From NCBI RefSeq assembly GCF_001679325.1, contig NZ_LZMX01000012.1: a DNA stretch of 64,000 bases. One strand, 5' to 3'. The stretch's first letter is position 1. The number at the start of each line of letters is the position of its first letter. The position numbers and the translations under genes are program-made. Shown piece by piece: positions 52,438 through 60,739 of the stretch. Below the pieces are notes generated by a model. It was not told the DNA's origin, did no database searches, and worked only from the letters and a program-made list of their open reading frames with translations. The DNA comes from Haemophilus_D parainfluenzae_AD (GTDB taxonomy: Bacteria; Pseudomonadota; Gammaproteobacteria; Enterobacterales; Pasteurellaceae).

Positions 52438-52646
52438 AAAAAACACTTCTGATTTTAACCGCACTTTTAACATTAACAGGTTGTGGTACGGTGGTGAAAT
52501 TAATTGACCCATCGGAAAAATACACGCCTTACGCAGGTGCGGCTTATGATTTAGAGATGGCACAAAAATGGGGCTTACCTATTTTAGATTTGCCACTGTC
52601 ATTTTTATTAGATACCGCATTGTTGCCTTATGCGTGGTCAAATTAA
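52434..52646 (+). CDS. Small YceK/YidQ-like lipoprotein
   Basis: This 70-residue protein has a lipoprotein signal with lipobox LTGC (cysteine 17) and a short mature part with YTPYAGAAYDLEMAQ and LPLSFLLDTALLPYAW, typical of the YceK family of small outer-membrane-directed lipoproteins of unknown function. It overlaps the coaD stop (ATGA). LTALL at residues 8-12 is encoded by an exact uptake-signal core (52458-52466). Confidence 0.85.
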   Translation: MKKTLLILTALLTLTGCGTVVKLIDPSEKYTPYAGAAYDLEMAQKWGLPILDLPLSFLLDTALLPYAWSN

Positions 52647-52659
52647 TTTGCATTAAGAT

Positions 52660-54672
52660 ATGAAACTCAATCCTCAACAACAACAGGCTGTCGAATATGT
52701 CAGCGGGCCTTGCTTGGTGCTAGCTGGCGCAGGCTCTGGAAAAACTCGCGTGATCATCAATAAGATTGCTCATTTGATTGAACACTGTGGTTATTTGCCT
52801 AAACAGATCGCCGCCGTAACCTTTACCAACAAAGCCGCTCGTGAAATGAAAGAGCGTGTAGCCCATTCCATTGGTAAAGAAAAATCCAAAGGATTGATTG
52901 TTTCCACTTTCCATACCTTAGGTTTCGATATTATCAAACGGGAATATAAAGCTTTAGGTTTTAAATCGAATATGACCTTGTTTGATGAGCACGATCAACT
53001 TGCCTTACTAAAAGAACTGACAGCAGATGTACTGCAGGAAGATAAAAATTTACTGCGTGAATTAATCTCGGTTATTTCCAATTGGAAGAATGATTTGGTT
53101 TCGCCAAAGCAGGCGTATGCCTTAGCGAAAGATGCAAAATATCAAACCTTTGCAAAATGTTATGAGCGTTATGCGGCGCAAATCCGTGCTTATAATGCGT
53201 TGGATTTTGATGATTTGATTATGTTGCCGACCTTACTCTTCAAACAGAACGAAGAAGTGCGGTCAAAATGGCAGGAGAAAATCCGCTATTTGTTGGTGGA
53301 TGAATATCAAGATACCAATACCAGCCAATATGAACTGATTAAATTACTGGTAGGCGAGCGAGCTTGCTTTACGGTGGTAGGAGATGACGACCAATCCATT
53401 TATTCTTGGCGAGGTGCTCGTCCCCAAAATATGGTGCGCTTGCGTGATGATTTTCCGCGTTTGCAAGTCATTAAATTAGAACAAAATTACCGCTCCACTC
53501 ATCGTATTTTGCATTGTGCCAACATTTTGATTGATAACAACGAGCACGTGTTCGATAAAAAACTGTTTTCCAACTTGAGCGAAGGTGAAAAATTACAAGT
53601 CATTGAAGCGAAAAATGAAGAGCATGAAGCCGAACGGATTGTGGCAGAATTAATTGCTCATCGTTTTAGCCGTAAAACCAAATTCAAGGATTATGCGATT
53701 TTGTATCGGGGGAATCATCAATCCCGTTTATTGGAAAAAGTACTGATGCAAAACCGTATTCCATACAAAATTTCTGGCGGGACATCTTTTTTCTCTCGTG
53801 CTGAAATTAAGGACATGATGGCTTACTTGCGTTTGGTGGTAAATCAAGACGATGATGCGGCTTTCTTACGTATTGTGAATACGCCGAAACGGGAAATTGG
53901 TGCCGCAACATTGCAAAAACTAGGCGAGTTGGCACAGGAAAAACATATCAGTTTATTTGAGGCGATTTTTGAGTTTGAACTGATGCAACGTGTTACACCG
54001 AAAGCCTATGATGCCTTGCAAAAATTTGGTCGTTGGATTGTGGAGTTAAACGATCAAAGTTTACGTTCCGATCCTGAAACGGCTGTGCGTTCTTTACTTT
54101 CTTCATTGCATTACGAAGAATATTTGTATGAGTATGCCACCAGCCCGAAAGCCGCCGAAATGCAAAGTAAAAACGTGGCAACCTTATTTAGCTGGATAGA
54201 GGATATGCTCAAAGGCGATGAGGTGAATGAGCCGATGACTTTAAACCAAGTGGTCACTCGTTTAACGCTACGCGACATGATGGAGCGAGGCGAAGATGAT
54301 GACGAGAGTGATCAAGTGCAATTAATGACATTGCACGCATCCAAAGGCTTAGAGTTTCCCCATGTGTATTTAATCGGTATGGAAGAGGGAATTTTGCCTC
54401 ATCAAACCAGTATTGATGAAGACAATGTGGAGGAAGAGCGCCGTCTAGCTTATGTAGGCATTACGCGAGCACAACAAACGCTGACTTTTTCTCTTTGTCG
54501 TGAACGACGTCAGTTTGGTGAGTTAATTCGCCCAGAGCCAAGTCGCTTTCTAGCAGAGTTACCACAAGGTGATGTGCAATGGGAAAAAGATAAACCAAAA
54601 TTGACAGTAGAACAGAAGCAACAACAAACATCAAGTCAGCTTGATCGTCTACGAGCAATTTTAAAAGGCTAG
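52660..54672 (+). CDS. rep: Rep ATP-dependent DNA helicase
   Basis: Rep is a 3'-5' SF1A helicase that removes proteins ahead of the replication fork. The 670-residue length fits Rep better than UvrD, which is longer. Visible are Walker A (LAGAGSGKTRVI), motif Ia (AVTFTNKAAREMKERV), Walker B (LLVDEYQDTNTSQ), motif III (VVGDDDQSIYSWRGA), motif IV (LEQNYRSTHRIL), motif V (QLMTLHASKGLEFPHV) and motif VI (RRLAYVGITRAQ). It lies 13 bases after the lipoprotein gene. Confidence 0.94.
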   Translation: MKLNPQQQQAVEYVSGPCLVLAGAGSGKTRVIINKIAHLIEHCGYLPKQIAAVTFTNKAAREMKERVAHSIGKEKSKGLIVSTFHTLGFDIIKREYKALGFKSNMTLFDEHDQLALLKELTADVLQEDKNLLRELISVISNWKNDLVSPKQAYALAKDAKYQTFAKCYERYAAQIRAYNALDFDDLIMLPTLLFKQNEEVRSKWQEKIRYLLVDEYQDTNTSQYELIKLLVGERACFTVVGDDDQSIYSWRGARPQNMVRLRDDFPRLQVIKLEQNYRSTHRILHCANILIDNNEHVFDKKLFSNLSEGEKLQVIEAKNEEHEAERIVAELIAHRFSRKTKFKDYAILYRGNHQSRLLEKVLMQNRIPYKISGGTSFFSRAEIKDMMAYLRLVVNQDDDAAFLRIVNTPKREIGAATLQKLGELAQEKHISLFEAIFEFELMQRVTPKAYDALQKFGRWIVELNDQSLRSDPETAVRSLLSSLHYEEYLYEYATSPKAAEMQSKNVATLFSWIEDMLKGDEVNEPMTLNQVVTRLTLRDMMERGEDDDESDQVQLMTLHASKGLEFPHVYLIGMEEGILPHQTSIDEDNVEEERRLAYVGITRAQQTLTFSLCRERRQFGELIRPEPSRFLAELPQGDVQWEKDKPKLTVEQKQQQTSSQLDRLRAILKG

Positions 54673-54680
54673 AGATGATT

Positions 54681-54722
54681 AAAGTGTGGTGAGAAATTTA
54701 TTTGTTTTTTCAACCGCACTTT
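54681..54722 (+). terminator. Possible terminator of rep
   Basis: AAAGTGTGGT (54681-54690) can pair with ACCGCACTTT (54713-54722) with one wobble across a 22-base loop. The first arm is a one-base variant of the uptake core. Confidence 0.5.
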
Positions 54723-54778
54723 ATTTACACAAAATGTAGATAAATCAAGCAACCAAAATCGCTTTTTCAAAAAATGAT

Positions 54779-54806
54779 TTGACATATTTTCAAAAAAACG
54801 TATTAT
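54779..54806 (+). promoter_or_regulatory. Promoter of the tRNA-Ser/tRNA-Arg cluster
   Basis: TTGACA (54779-54784) and TATTAT (54801-54806), 16 bases apart, lie 21 bases before the tRNA-Ser 5' end. The A-rich stretch upstream (TTTTTCAAAAAA) resembles an UP element. Confidence 0.72.
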
Positions 54807-54826
54807 ACCGCCCACAAACCGATTGT

Positions 54827-54920
54827 GGTGAGATGGCCGAGTAGGCTGAAGGCGCTCCCCTGCTAAGGGAGTATGGGGTCAAAAACTCCATCGAGGGTTC
54901 GAATCCCTCTCTCACCGCCA
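54827..54920 (+). tRNA. tRNA-Ser (GCU anticodon)
   Basis: This 94-base class II tRNA has acceptor arms GGTGAGA and TCTCACC, discriminator G, and an encoded CCA. The anticodon stem CTCCC/GGGAG holds anticodon GCT at 54862-54864. A long variable arm and the GGTTCGAATCC T arm are present. It reads AGC and AGU serine codons. Confidence 0.96.
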
Positions 54921-54944
54921 TTTGTTGTTAGTTTTATTTATTCT

Positions 54945-55021
54945 GCACCCGTAGCTCAGCTGGATAGAGTACTCGGCTACGAACCGAGCGGTCAGAGGTT
55001 CGAATCCTCTCGGGTGCGCCA
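54945..55021 (+). tRNA. tRNA-Arg (ACG anticodon), copy 1
   Basis: The 77-base tRNA has acceptor arms GCACCCG and CGGGTGC, discriminator G and encoded CCA. Anticodon ACG is at 54979-54981, and A34 is expected to be edited to inosine by TadA. The T-stem is AGAGG/CCTCT. It is 24 bases after tRNA-Ser and probably co-transcribed. Confidence 0.96.
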
Positions 55022-55074
55022 TTTTGAATCGACTCTATCAGTTAAAATGGTCACGAAGAATAAAACGTCACTAC

Positions 55075-55151
55075 GCACCCGTAGCTCAGCTGGATAGAGT
55101 ACTCGGCTACGAACCGAGCGGTCAAAGGTTCGAATCCTTTCGGGTGCGCCA
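55075..55151 (+). tRNA. tRNA-Arg (ACG anticodon), copy 2
   Basis: It is identical to copy 1 except for two bases in the T-stem: AAAGG/CCTTT replaces AGAGG/CCTCT, a compensatory G-C to A-T exchange that keeps pairing. Anticodon ACG is at 55109-55111. It lies 53 bases after copy 1 and has an encoded CCA. Confidence 0.96.
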
Positions 55152-55204
55152 TCTTCTCTCTTCAAACTTTTCTTTTTATCAAAAACAATTAACGCTTTAT
55201 TTGG

Positions 55205-55885
55205 TTATTTTTCGCGATCATCAATAGTCTTTAATAAATAATTTCCGTGTATGTCTGTGACACTTCTAAAACCGACATTCGTGATTTTATAAGGGAAATT
55301 TGTCTTGTATTCTACGTTATCGTGGTGATGGCCATGGAACACGTGTCTTACTCCTAGTTTTTCTGCGAGTTGATTAATCACACGGAATCCCATTGGATGG
55401 GGCTTCGGTGCCTCATGGCAAATTAGAATATCGGCTTGTTCGTTTTCAATGGCTTCGATATCAGAAGGGAAAATAGACGTGCGATGACGTAATGGTACAC
55501 CTCCACGCCAAATTTTTTCTTGTGGGCTATATTGGCAATAGTGGATGGGGTCAAAATACATCGGTTTATTGGGTGGCATCCAGATTTGTCCACGGAATAC
55601 GCCTCCTAAGCCTGCAATGCGTTGTCCTTGAATTTCAACAACACGATTATGCAAATTACGCGATTTCCAATGTGTACCCCAAATCGCCTCAAATGCGGCG
55701 ACAGTTTTGCTGTCATGATTACCGTGAATAAACCAAATATCACAATGTTGTGCGAGTCTATCTAATTCATCAGGCGAAGAAAGCTGCAAGTCACCCAAAA
55801 TAATCAGGGCAACATTGTCATTCTCTTGTACGAAAGGATAAAGATGTTCGTAACTTCCGTGCGGATCGCCTGCGAATAAAATCAT
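55205..55885 (-). CDS. Metallophosphoesterase, calcineurin type
   Basis: The 226-residue cytoplasmic protein has the calcineurin-like phosphoesterase motifs: GDPHG near residue 6, LGDLQLSS, IHGNHDSKT, and the C-terminal HGHHHDN, which together supply the dinuclear metal ligands. The substrate is unknown. Its start is one base after the nadR stop, suggesting a shared transcript and perhaps a role in nucleotide or NAD-intermediate turnover. That functional link is an inference from gene order. Confidence 0.86.
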   Translation of the reverse strand: MILFAGDPHGSYEHLYPFVQENDNVALIILGDLQLSSPDELDRLAQHCDIWFIHGNHDSKTVAAFEAIWGTHWKSRNLHNRVVEIQGQRIAGLGGVFRGQIWMPPNKPMYFDPIHYCQYSPQEKIWRGGVPLRHRTSIFPSDIEAIENEQADILICHEAPKPHPMGFRVINQLAEKLGVRHVFHGHHHDNVEYKTNFPYKITNVGFRSVTDIHGNYLLKTIDDREK

Positions 55886-55886
55886 T

Positions 55887-56996
55887 TTATTTCTCGTTGG
55901 TCAATGTACGTTTAGTATGTTGTAAACCTTCAAGTTCTTCATCATTTAACACTTTTTCCACGACAGATTTGACTTGGTTATAGCGGTCTAAATAACTTGG
56001 CGATTCAATTTCAATATAAGGCACTTTGTATTTATCTAACAATTTCTTTAATAACTGTTGGAATTGTTGACGTTGTTTTTGGCTGCCTAGACTACGTAAT
56101 CCATCATCCACCCATTTTGTGTTGTTTTTCAATAAAATGGTTACATCAAACGGGTATTCTTTGATCATAGAATCTAAGAATGGATGGGCTTTACCTTCAT
56201 ATTGAATACAAAACGCTTGCGTGGTAATGAAGTCAGTATCAATGATCGCTACTTTATGGGCATGACGCACCGCGTAATCAATATAGCGTTGGTGGCCTAG
56301 CGCCATTTGTGGATAGTCAGAATATTGCATGGCTTGCTCATCGCCACCTAATTTTTCAAAAACATATTCACGACCATATTCCCATGCGGAAGTGGTATTA
56401 AAGACAGCAGCCAGTTTGCTGACTAACACACTTTTACCACTACTTTCACCGCCTAAAATGGCAATGGTTTTCGCAAAGAACGGACGGACTTCTTTCGGAA
56501 TGAATTTCCAATATTGGAAAGGAGTGGTGCGAATTTTGGTTGCGGATACATTAAAGAAAGAGCGGTCAGGATCCATTAAAGAAACTTCGAGTCCTAAGTA
56601 TTTTTCGTATGGCACTTTATCTTGTGGCTCACTACTAAACACCATCGTCGGGCTAAATTGTTTTTCTTCAAATAGATTTTTTACCGCGTCACTCCAAGCT
56701 TGCCAGCCATTTGGGTAACTTGGAATGCCATCTTCAACTAAATGATGGATAAAAATGTGATCGTTTTGATATTTAAAGATTTGTTGCATCCAGCGAAGGC
56801 GATCTTGTACCGTCGGCATGCGTTTCATTTTACTATCATAAAACAGCTTTAAATCGCGTTCGGTATCGCTACAGACAATCACGTGAAGCTCATCCACTTT
56901 ACTGAATGCTTCATAAATCATATTAATATGGCCGGTATGAACTGGGTAGAATTTCCCAAAAATCACACCCACTTTTTTATCGTGTTTGTTCGACAT
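55887..56996 (-). CDS. nadR: NadR, bifunctional NMN adenylyltransferase / ribosylnicotinamide kinase
   Basis: The 369-residue enzyme makes NMN from nicotinamide riboside and then NAD. This is the essential salvage route of V-factor-dependent Haemophilus. The N-terminal nucleotidyltransferase domain shows VGVIFGKFYPVHTGHINMIY with the HxGH motif and the late NVSATKIRTTP motif; the C-terminal kinase domain starts with Walker A GGESSGKSVLV near residue 180. Unlike E. coli NadR there is no N-terminal HTH repressor domain, as is true of H. influenzae. It nearly matches H. influenzae NadR from MSxK onward; the longer N-terminus of that annotation is absent here. Confidence 0.95.
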   Translation of the reverse strand: MSNKHDKKVGVIFGKFYPVHTGHINMIYEAFSKVDELHVIVCSDTERDLKLFYDSKMKRMPTVQDRLRWMQQIFKYQNDHIFIHHLVEDGIPSYPNGWQAWSDAVKNLFEEKQFSPTMVFSSEPQDKVPYEKYLGLEVSLMDPDRSFFNVSATKIRTTPFQYWKFIPKEVRPFFAKTIAILGGESSGKSVLVSKLAAVFNTTSAWEYGREYVFEKLGGDEQAMQYSDYPQMALGHQRYIDYAVRHAHKVAIIDTDFITTQAFCIQYEGKAHPFLDSMIKEYPFDVTILLKNNTKWVDDGLRSLGSQKQRQQFQQLLKKLLDKYKVPYIEIESPSYLDRYNQVKSVVEKVLNDEELEGLQHTKRTLTNEK

Positions 56997-57127
56997 AAGG
57001 TATCCTTCGCTAAATCACCACCGCATAGTGGCAGTATAGCCCTATTTTATGCAATCTTTGTGCAAATAAAAACATTTTTCATTGAATGATTTTTTACCGC
57101 GACATTTTACGTTATACTACGGCCTGC

Positions 57128-57295
57128 ATTCTCAGGGCAGGGTGAAATTCCCTACCGGTGGTGACAGCCCACGAGCACTTAAAAGTGCGGTCAATTTTGA
57201 TTGTGTTTTTACAAAATTGTTTCGCTTTGTACTTTTAAGGTTAGCAGATTTGGTGAAATTCCAAGGCCGACAGTATAGTCTGGATGAAAGAGAAT
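57128..57295 (+). promoter_or_regulatory. FMN riboswitch (RFN element) of ribB
   Basis: The conserved RFN core is present: AGGGCAGGGTGAAATTCCC near 57134, ACCGGTGGTGACAGCCC, GTGAAATTCCAAGGCCGACAG near 57253, and AGTCTGGATGAAAGAG. The closing stem is ATTCTC (57128-57133) with GAGAAT (57290-57295). A variable arm has CTTAAAAGT (57178-57186) paired with ACTTTTAAG (57231-57239) and contains an uptake-signal core at 57183-57191. FMN binding should lower ribB expression. Confidence 0.94.
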
Positions 57296-57297
57296 AA

Positions 57298-57349
57298 AAC
57301 GGATTGGGTTCCCAATTCCGTTCTATTTATTTGCATTTCTCAGCCCTGA
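57298..57349 (+). promoter_or_regulatory. Expression platform of the FMN riboswitch
   Basis: AACGGA-TTGGG (57298-57308) pairs with CCCAA-T-TCCGTT (57311-57322) with one bulge, a terminator-like stem followed by a T-rich run with interruptions. Further on, GCCCTGA (57343-57349) is complementary to TCAGGGC (57132-57138) in the aptamer, and could form a competing structure. The same CAGCCCTGATTCTGGT stretch occurs in the E. coli ribB leader. Confidence 0.6.
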
Positions 57350-57387
57350 TTCTGGTTAATTTTAACGTAACAACAAAGGAAATTACG

Positions 57388-58035
57388 ATGAATCAGTCAA
57401 TTTTATCTGCATTTGGTGCGACCAGCGAAGAACGGGTGATTAACGCATTGAACGCATTCAAACAAGGTAATGGCGTATTAGTATTGGATGATGAAGATCG
57501 CGAAAATGAAGGCGATTTAATTTTTCCTGCAGAAACCATTACCCCAGAACAAATGGCAAAACTTATTCGTTATGGCAGCGGTATCGTGTGTTTATGTATC
57601 ACCGATGAACAATGCAAACAGCTTGATTTGCCCCCGATGGTTGAGCACAACAATAGCGTTAATAAAACCGCGTTTACCGTGACGATTGAAGCGGCAGAAG
57701 GTGTGTCGACAGGTGTATCGGCGCAAGATCGCGTCACCACAATTAAAGCGGCGATTGGAGATCATGCAAAACCGACAGATCTTCACCGTCCAGGGCATGT
57801 TTTTCCATTACGCGCGGCAGAAGGTGGCGTTTTAACTCGTCGCGGTCATACTGAAGCGTCCGTTGATTTAACGCGTTTAAGTGGTTTTAAACCGGCGGGT
57901 GTCATTTGTGAAATCACGAATGATGATGGCACCATGGCTCGAGCTGCAGAAATTATCGAATTTGCGAAAAAATTTGGTTATGCGGTGTTAACAATTGAAG
58001 ATTTAGTGGCATATCGTCAAAAACATCATTGCTAA
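57388..58035 (+). CDS. ribB: 3,4-dihydroxy-2-butanone-4-phosphate synthase
   Basis: RibB converts ribulose 5-phosphate to the four-carbon precursor of riboflavin. The 215-residue monofunctional form shows VLVLDDEDRENEGDLIFPAE, with the metal and substrate Glu/Asp residues, HNNSVNKTAFTVTIEA, GHVFPLRAAEGGVLTRRGHTEASVDLTRL and the C-terminal VICEITNDDGTMAR. There is no fused GTP cyclohydrolase II. Start at ATG 57388, preceded by AAAGGAA; the frame opens earlier but inside the riboswitch leader. Confidence 0.96.
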   Translation: MNQSILSAFGATSEERVINALNAFKQGNGVLVLDDEDRENEGDLIFPAETITPEQMAKLIRYGSGIVCLCITDEQCKQLDLPPMVEHNNSVNKTAFTVTIEAAEGVSTGVSAQDRVTTIKAAIGDHAKPTDLHRPGHVFPLRAAEGGVLTRRGHTEASVDLTRLSGFKPAGVICEITNDDGTMARAAEIIEFAKKFGYAVLTIEDLVAYRQKHHC

Positions 58036-58053
58036 TCAAATACTCAAAAAACA

Positions 58054-58094
58054 AAAGTGCGGTCAGAAAATCTGTTAAATTCTGGCCGCACTTT
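58054..58094. terminator. Bidirectional terminator between ribB and dusA
   Basis: AAAGTGCGGTCAGAA (58054-58068) and TTCTGGCCGCACTTT (58080-58094) form a 15-base stem with one mismatch and an 11-base loop. It serves the convergent genes. Confidence 0.85.
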
Positions 58095-58105
58095 GCATTT
58101 TAGGC

Positions 58106-59092
58106 TCAATTGGTTTCCACAAAGCTTAATGCTGTTTCAACCACTTCGATGCCCGCGCCTTGCTTAAAGGCATTTTCACTTAAATAGCGTCGCCATTGTC
58201 TTGCCCCTTTGCAGTTTTGGAATGCACCGAGCATATGTCGAACGATATGATTTAAATAAACACCTTGGCTCAGTTGTTTTTCAATGTAAGGGAACATGGC
58301 CTCCACCGCTTGTCTTGGTGTGACGATATTCGCATTGGCATCAAAAAGCATTTGATCAACATACCCCAACAACGACGGATTTTGATAAGCCTCACGCCCA
58401 ACCATTACGCCATCCACAAATTGCAAATGATGTTTCATTTCTTCGATGGTTTTAATGCCGCCATTAATTGCAATGGTCAACTGCGGGAAGTCTTTTTTCA
58501 ATTGATAAACACGATCATAATCTAAAGGGGGGATTTCTCGATTCTCTTTTGGACTTAATCCTGAAAGCCAGGCTTTTCGTGCATGAACAATAAATTCTTG
58601 GCAGCCTGCATGATGGACTTTTTCGATAAAGTCGCAGAGAAATTCATAGCTATCCAAATCATCAATACCAATGCGGGTTTTCACGGTGACAGGAATATTG
58701 ACGACACTTTGCATTTCTGCAATACATTCTGCTACTAAATCTGCTTTTGCCATTAAACATGCACCAAACATGCCGTTTTGCACGCGATCGGAAGGACAGC
58801 CCACATTTAGATTAATTTCATGATAGCCTCTTTCTTCGGCTAATTTGGCACAATGTTTAAGCTGTGCGGGATCGTTTCCACCGAGTTGTAAGGCAACCGG
58901 GTTTTCTTGTAAATCAAAATCTAAATGATCGTATTTCGCATGGATAATGGCGGGAGCCGTAACCATTTCAGTATAAAGTAACGCATTTTTACTAAATTGA
59001 CGATGAAAATAGCGACAATGGCGTGTCGTCCAATCTAACATTGGCGCAACGGAAAAGCGTCCACGATAAAAGTGCGGTTGGTTTTCTGACAT
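58106..59092 (-). CDS. dusA: tRNA-dihydrouridine(20/20a) synthase DusA
   Basis: DusA reduces uridines 20 and 20a in the tRNA D-loop with FMN and NADPH. The 328-residue enzyme shows FSVAPMLDWTTRHCRYFHR, the catalytic Cys99 in NLNVGCPSDRVQNG, VTVKTRIGIDD, and VHARKAWLSGLSPKENREIPPLDY, which is specific to DusA rather than DusB or DusC. It is three bases downstream of the ClC gene, so the two may be co-transcribed. The FMN link with neighbouring ribB is noted but no regulation is shared. Confidence 0.94.
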   Translation of the reverse strand: MSENQPHFYRGRFSVAPMLDWTTRHCRYFHRQFSKNALLYTEMVTAPAIIHAKYDHLDFDLQENPVALQLGGNDPAQLKHCAKLAEERGYHEINLNVGCPSDRVQNGMFGACLMAKADLVAECIAEMQSVVNIPVTVKTRIGIDDLDSYEFLCDFIEKVHHAGCQEFIVHARKAWLSGLSPKENREIPPLDYDRVYQLKKDFPQLTIAINGGIKTIEEMKHHLQFVDGVMVGREAYQNPSLLGYVDQMLFDANANIVTPRQAVEAMFPYIEKQLSQGVYLNHIVRHMLGAFQNCKGARQWRRYLSENAFKQGAGIEVVETALSFVETN

Positions 59093-59095
59093 ATT

Positions 59096-60481
59096 TTATT
59101 TCTCTTGAATCTCGTTACGGCGAAGATCTTCTGCTTGTTGTTCCTGCATTCGTTGGCGGAAACGTCCAGCCGCAAAGTGATAAAAAGGTTTCGGGCTAAA
59201 TTGGCGCGAAATTATGGAGGCAATGATGCTGGAAATCAAGAGCCAGATCAGCACAGGTTGAGCGCCTGTCATTTCCATCACCACTACGCTTGCTGTTACG
59301 GGGGATTGTGTCCCACCCGCTAAAAAGGCTGCCATACATAAAATAACCAAGAAACGTTGATCGACCACGCCGTTGCTTATTTCCCATAACATGGTACCAA
59401 TACCCGCACCAGTTGTGAGAGATGGTGTAAAAATTCCGCCCGCAATGCCATTCCAATAAGTCGTAACCGTTGCGAAGAGTTTTAGGATTCCCACTTCAGG
59501 TGAAACGAGTTGTCCTTCTAATGCTCTTGCGACCACATTATAACCCGTTCCATAAGTTTGCCCTTCGCTATAGGTTCCCATCGCGGCAAGTACTAAACCG
59601 AGCAATAAAGCAATGTAGATAGGGTGTTTGCGAATCCAATCACGCCATTTGAGTGGAGAGAGTCCCGCTAATCCTTTTGCAAGGAGTCGCCCAAATATAC
59701 CGCCCAGTACGCCACAAACTACGCCACAAATAGCAAGCCAAAGATATAAATAGGGAATAGCTGTTGCACCTTTATAGGCAGGAAAGTAAGGGCTATTGCC
59801 TTGAATCGCTACTAAAATAAAACCGGCTGCTAATACACCAAGCAATACTCGGCGTTCCCAGCGTAACATCACGCCTCGACCAAGCTCTTCAATGGCAAAA
59901 ACTACCCCAGCTAAAGGCGCATTAAATGCGGCAGCAAGACCACCTGCTGCACCGGTTGCGATAAGTTCATTTGTACTCAAACCACGAAAAGCAAAGTTAT
60001 ATTTACGACAGAAATTCCCCCAAGCTAGCATGACTGCAGCACCCACTTGAACAGAAGGTCCTTCACGTCCAACAGACGCACCGATAACCATTGCAAAGAA
60101 AGTAAGTGGAATTTTCCAAATGGTTTGGCAAAATTTAACCAGTCTTGTTTTATAACCATTATAAGGAAGATTAATGGAGGCAATCACTTGTGGAATACCA
60201 CTGCCGCCAACATAAGGCGTGTATTTAGCGGTAAACCAGGTGAGAAAAGCAAGACCAAGCGGTAAAACGATCCAAACGGCGAGAGGGTATTTGGCTGACC
60301 AATAAGCATTAAATTCAAGTCCGATATCGGCGAGTTTCGCAAATCCAAAGGAAAAAAGGGCAACAAATGTCGCACCAATAAGTAAGCATACAAATTCGAG
60401 TGTTTTATGAGAGATGCGATGGGTTTGTCGAAGTTTTTTATGATAGAAATAACGTAAATGAAAAATGAATGAACGTAACAT
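59096..60481 (-). CDS. ClC-family chloride/proton transporter
   Basis: The 461-residue inner-membrane ClC protein keeps the chloride-coordinating motifs GGSGIPQV (about residue 95), GREGPSVQ (gating Glu about 135), and GGIFTPSLTTGAGIG, as in exchangers. The internal proton-side glutamate equivalent to E203 of E. coli ClcA is present in VFAIEELGRG. It is therefore probably a Cl-/H+ exchanger acting in acid tolerance. Start at ATG 60481 gives the usual short cytoplasmic N-terminus; upstream codons encode an atypical extension. The C-terminal tail is charged (EQQAEDLRRNEIQ). Confidence 0.88.
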   Translation of the reverse strand: MLRSFIFHLRYFYHKKLRQTHRISHKTLEFVCLLIGATFVALFSFGFAKLADIGLEFNAYWSAKYPLAVWIVLPLGLAFLTWFTAKYTPYVGGSGIPQVIASINLPYNGYKTRLVKFCQTIWKIPLTFFAMVIGASVGREGPSVQVGAAVMLAWGNFCRKYNFAFRGLSTNELIATGAAGGLAAAFNAPLAGVVFAIEELGRGVMLRWERRVLLGVLAAGFILVAIQGNSPYFPAYKGATAIPYLYLWLAICGVVCGVLGGIFGRLLAKGLAGLSPLKWRDWIRKHPIYIALLLGLVLAAMGTYSEGQTYGTGYNVVARALEGQLVSPEVGILKLFATVTTYWNGIAGGIFTPSLTTGAGIGTMLWEISNGVVDQRFLVILCMAAFLAGGTQSPVTASVVVMEMTGAQPVLIWLLISSIIASIISRQFSPKPFYHFAAGRFRQRMQEQQAEDLRRNEIQEK

Positions 60482-60619
60482 AATGATTGCCAACAAAATA
60501 ATTCTGTTTGAAATTATAAAACCCTCATCATAGACAGGCAATTGATTTGGAAAAGTGCGGTCAGTTTTGCGTCGATTTTTTATCAAGCGATCCTTTGCGA
60601 TCCTATTTCTGTTTAAATA

Positions 60620-60648
60620 TTGACAATGCGAGGTGAAACCATTAAAAT
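60620..60648 (+). promoter_or_regulatory. Promoter of the str operon
   Basis: TTGACA (60620-60625) and TAAAAT (60643-60648) are spaced by exactly 17 bases, giving a strong promoter about 90 bases upstream of rpsL. The long leader contains the GGAG-type ribosome site. Confidence 0.75.
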
Positions 60649-60739
60649 TCAGCGTCTATTTCTTCTGTCTATTGGATGGAGAGATAGATTTTGTAACAAA
60701 CATTCTATTATGAATAACATTTAAACTGGAGCTTTTTTA

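Noticed and set aside
51961..52646. coaD followed by a tiny lipoprotein gene as a frameshifted remnant
   Set aside because: The short gene has its own lipobox, start and family-like sequence, and a four-base overlap, so it is an intact small gene.
54873..55227. Two short plus-strand frames crossing the tRNA cluster
   Set aside because: They are translations of the tRNA genes themselves; the same residue string occurs twice only because the two tRNA-Arg genes are duplicates.
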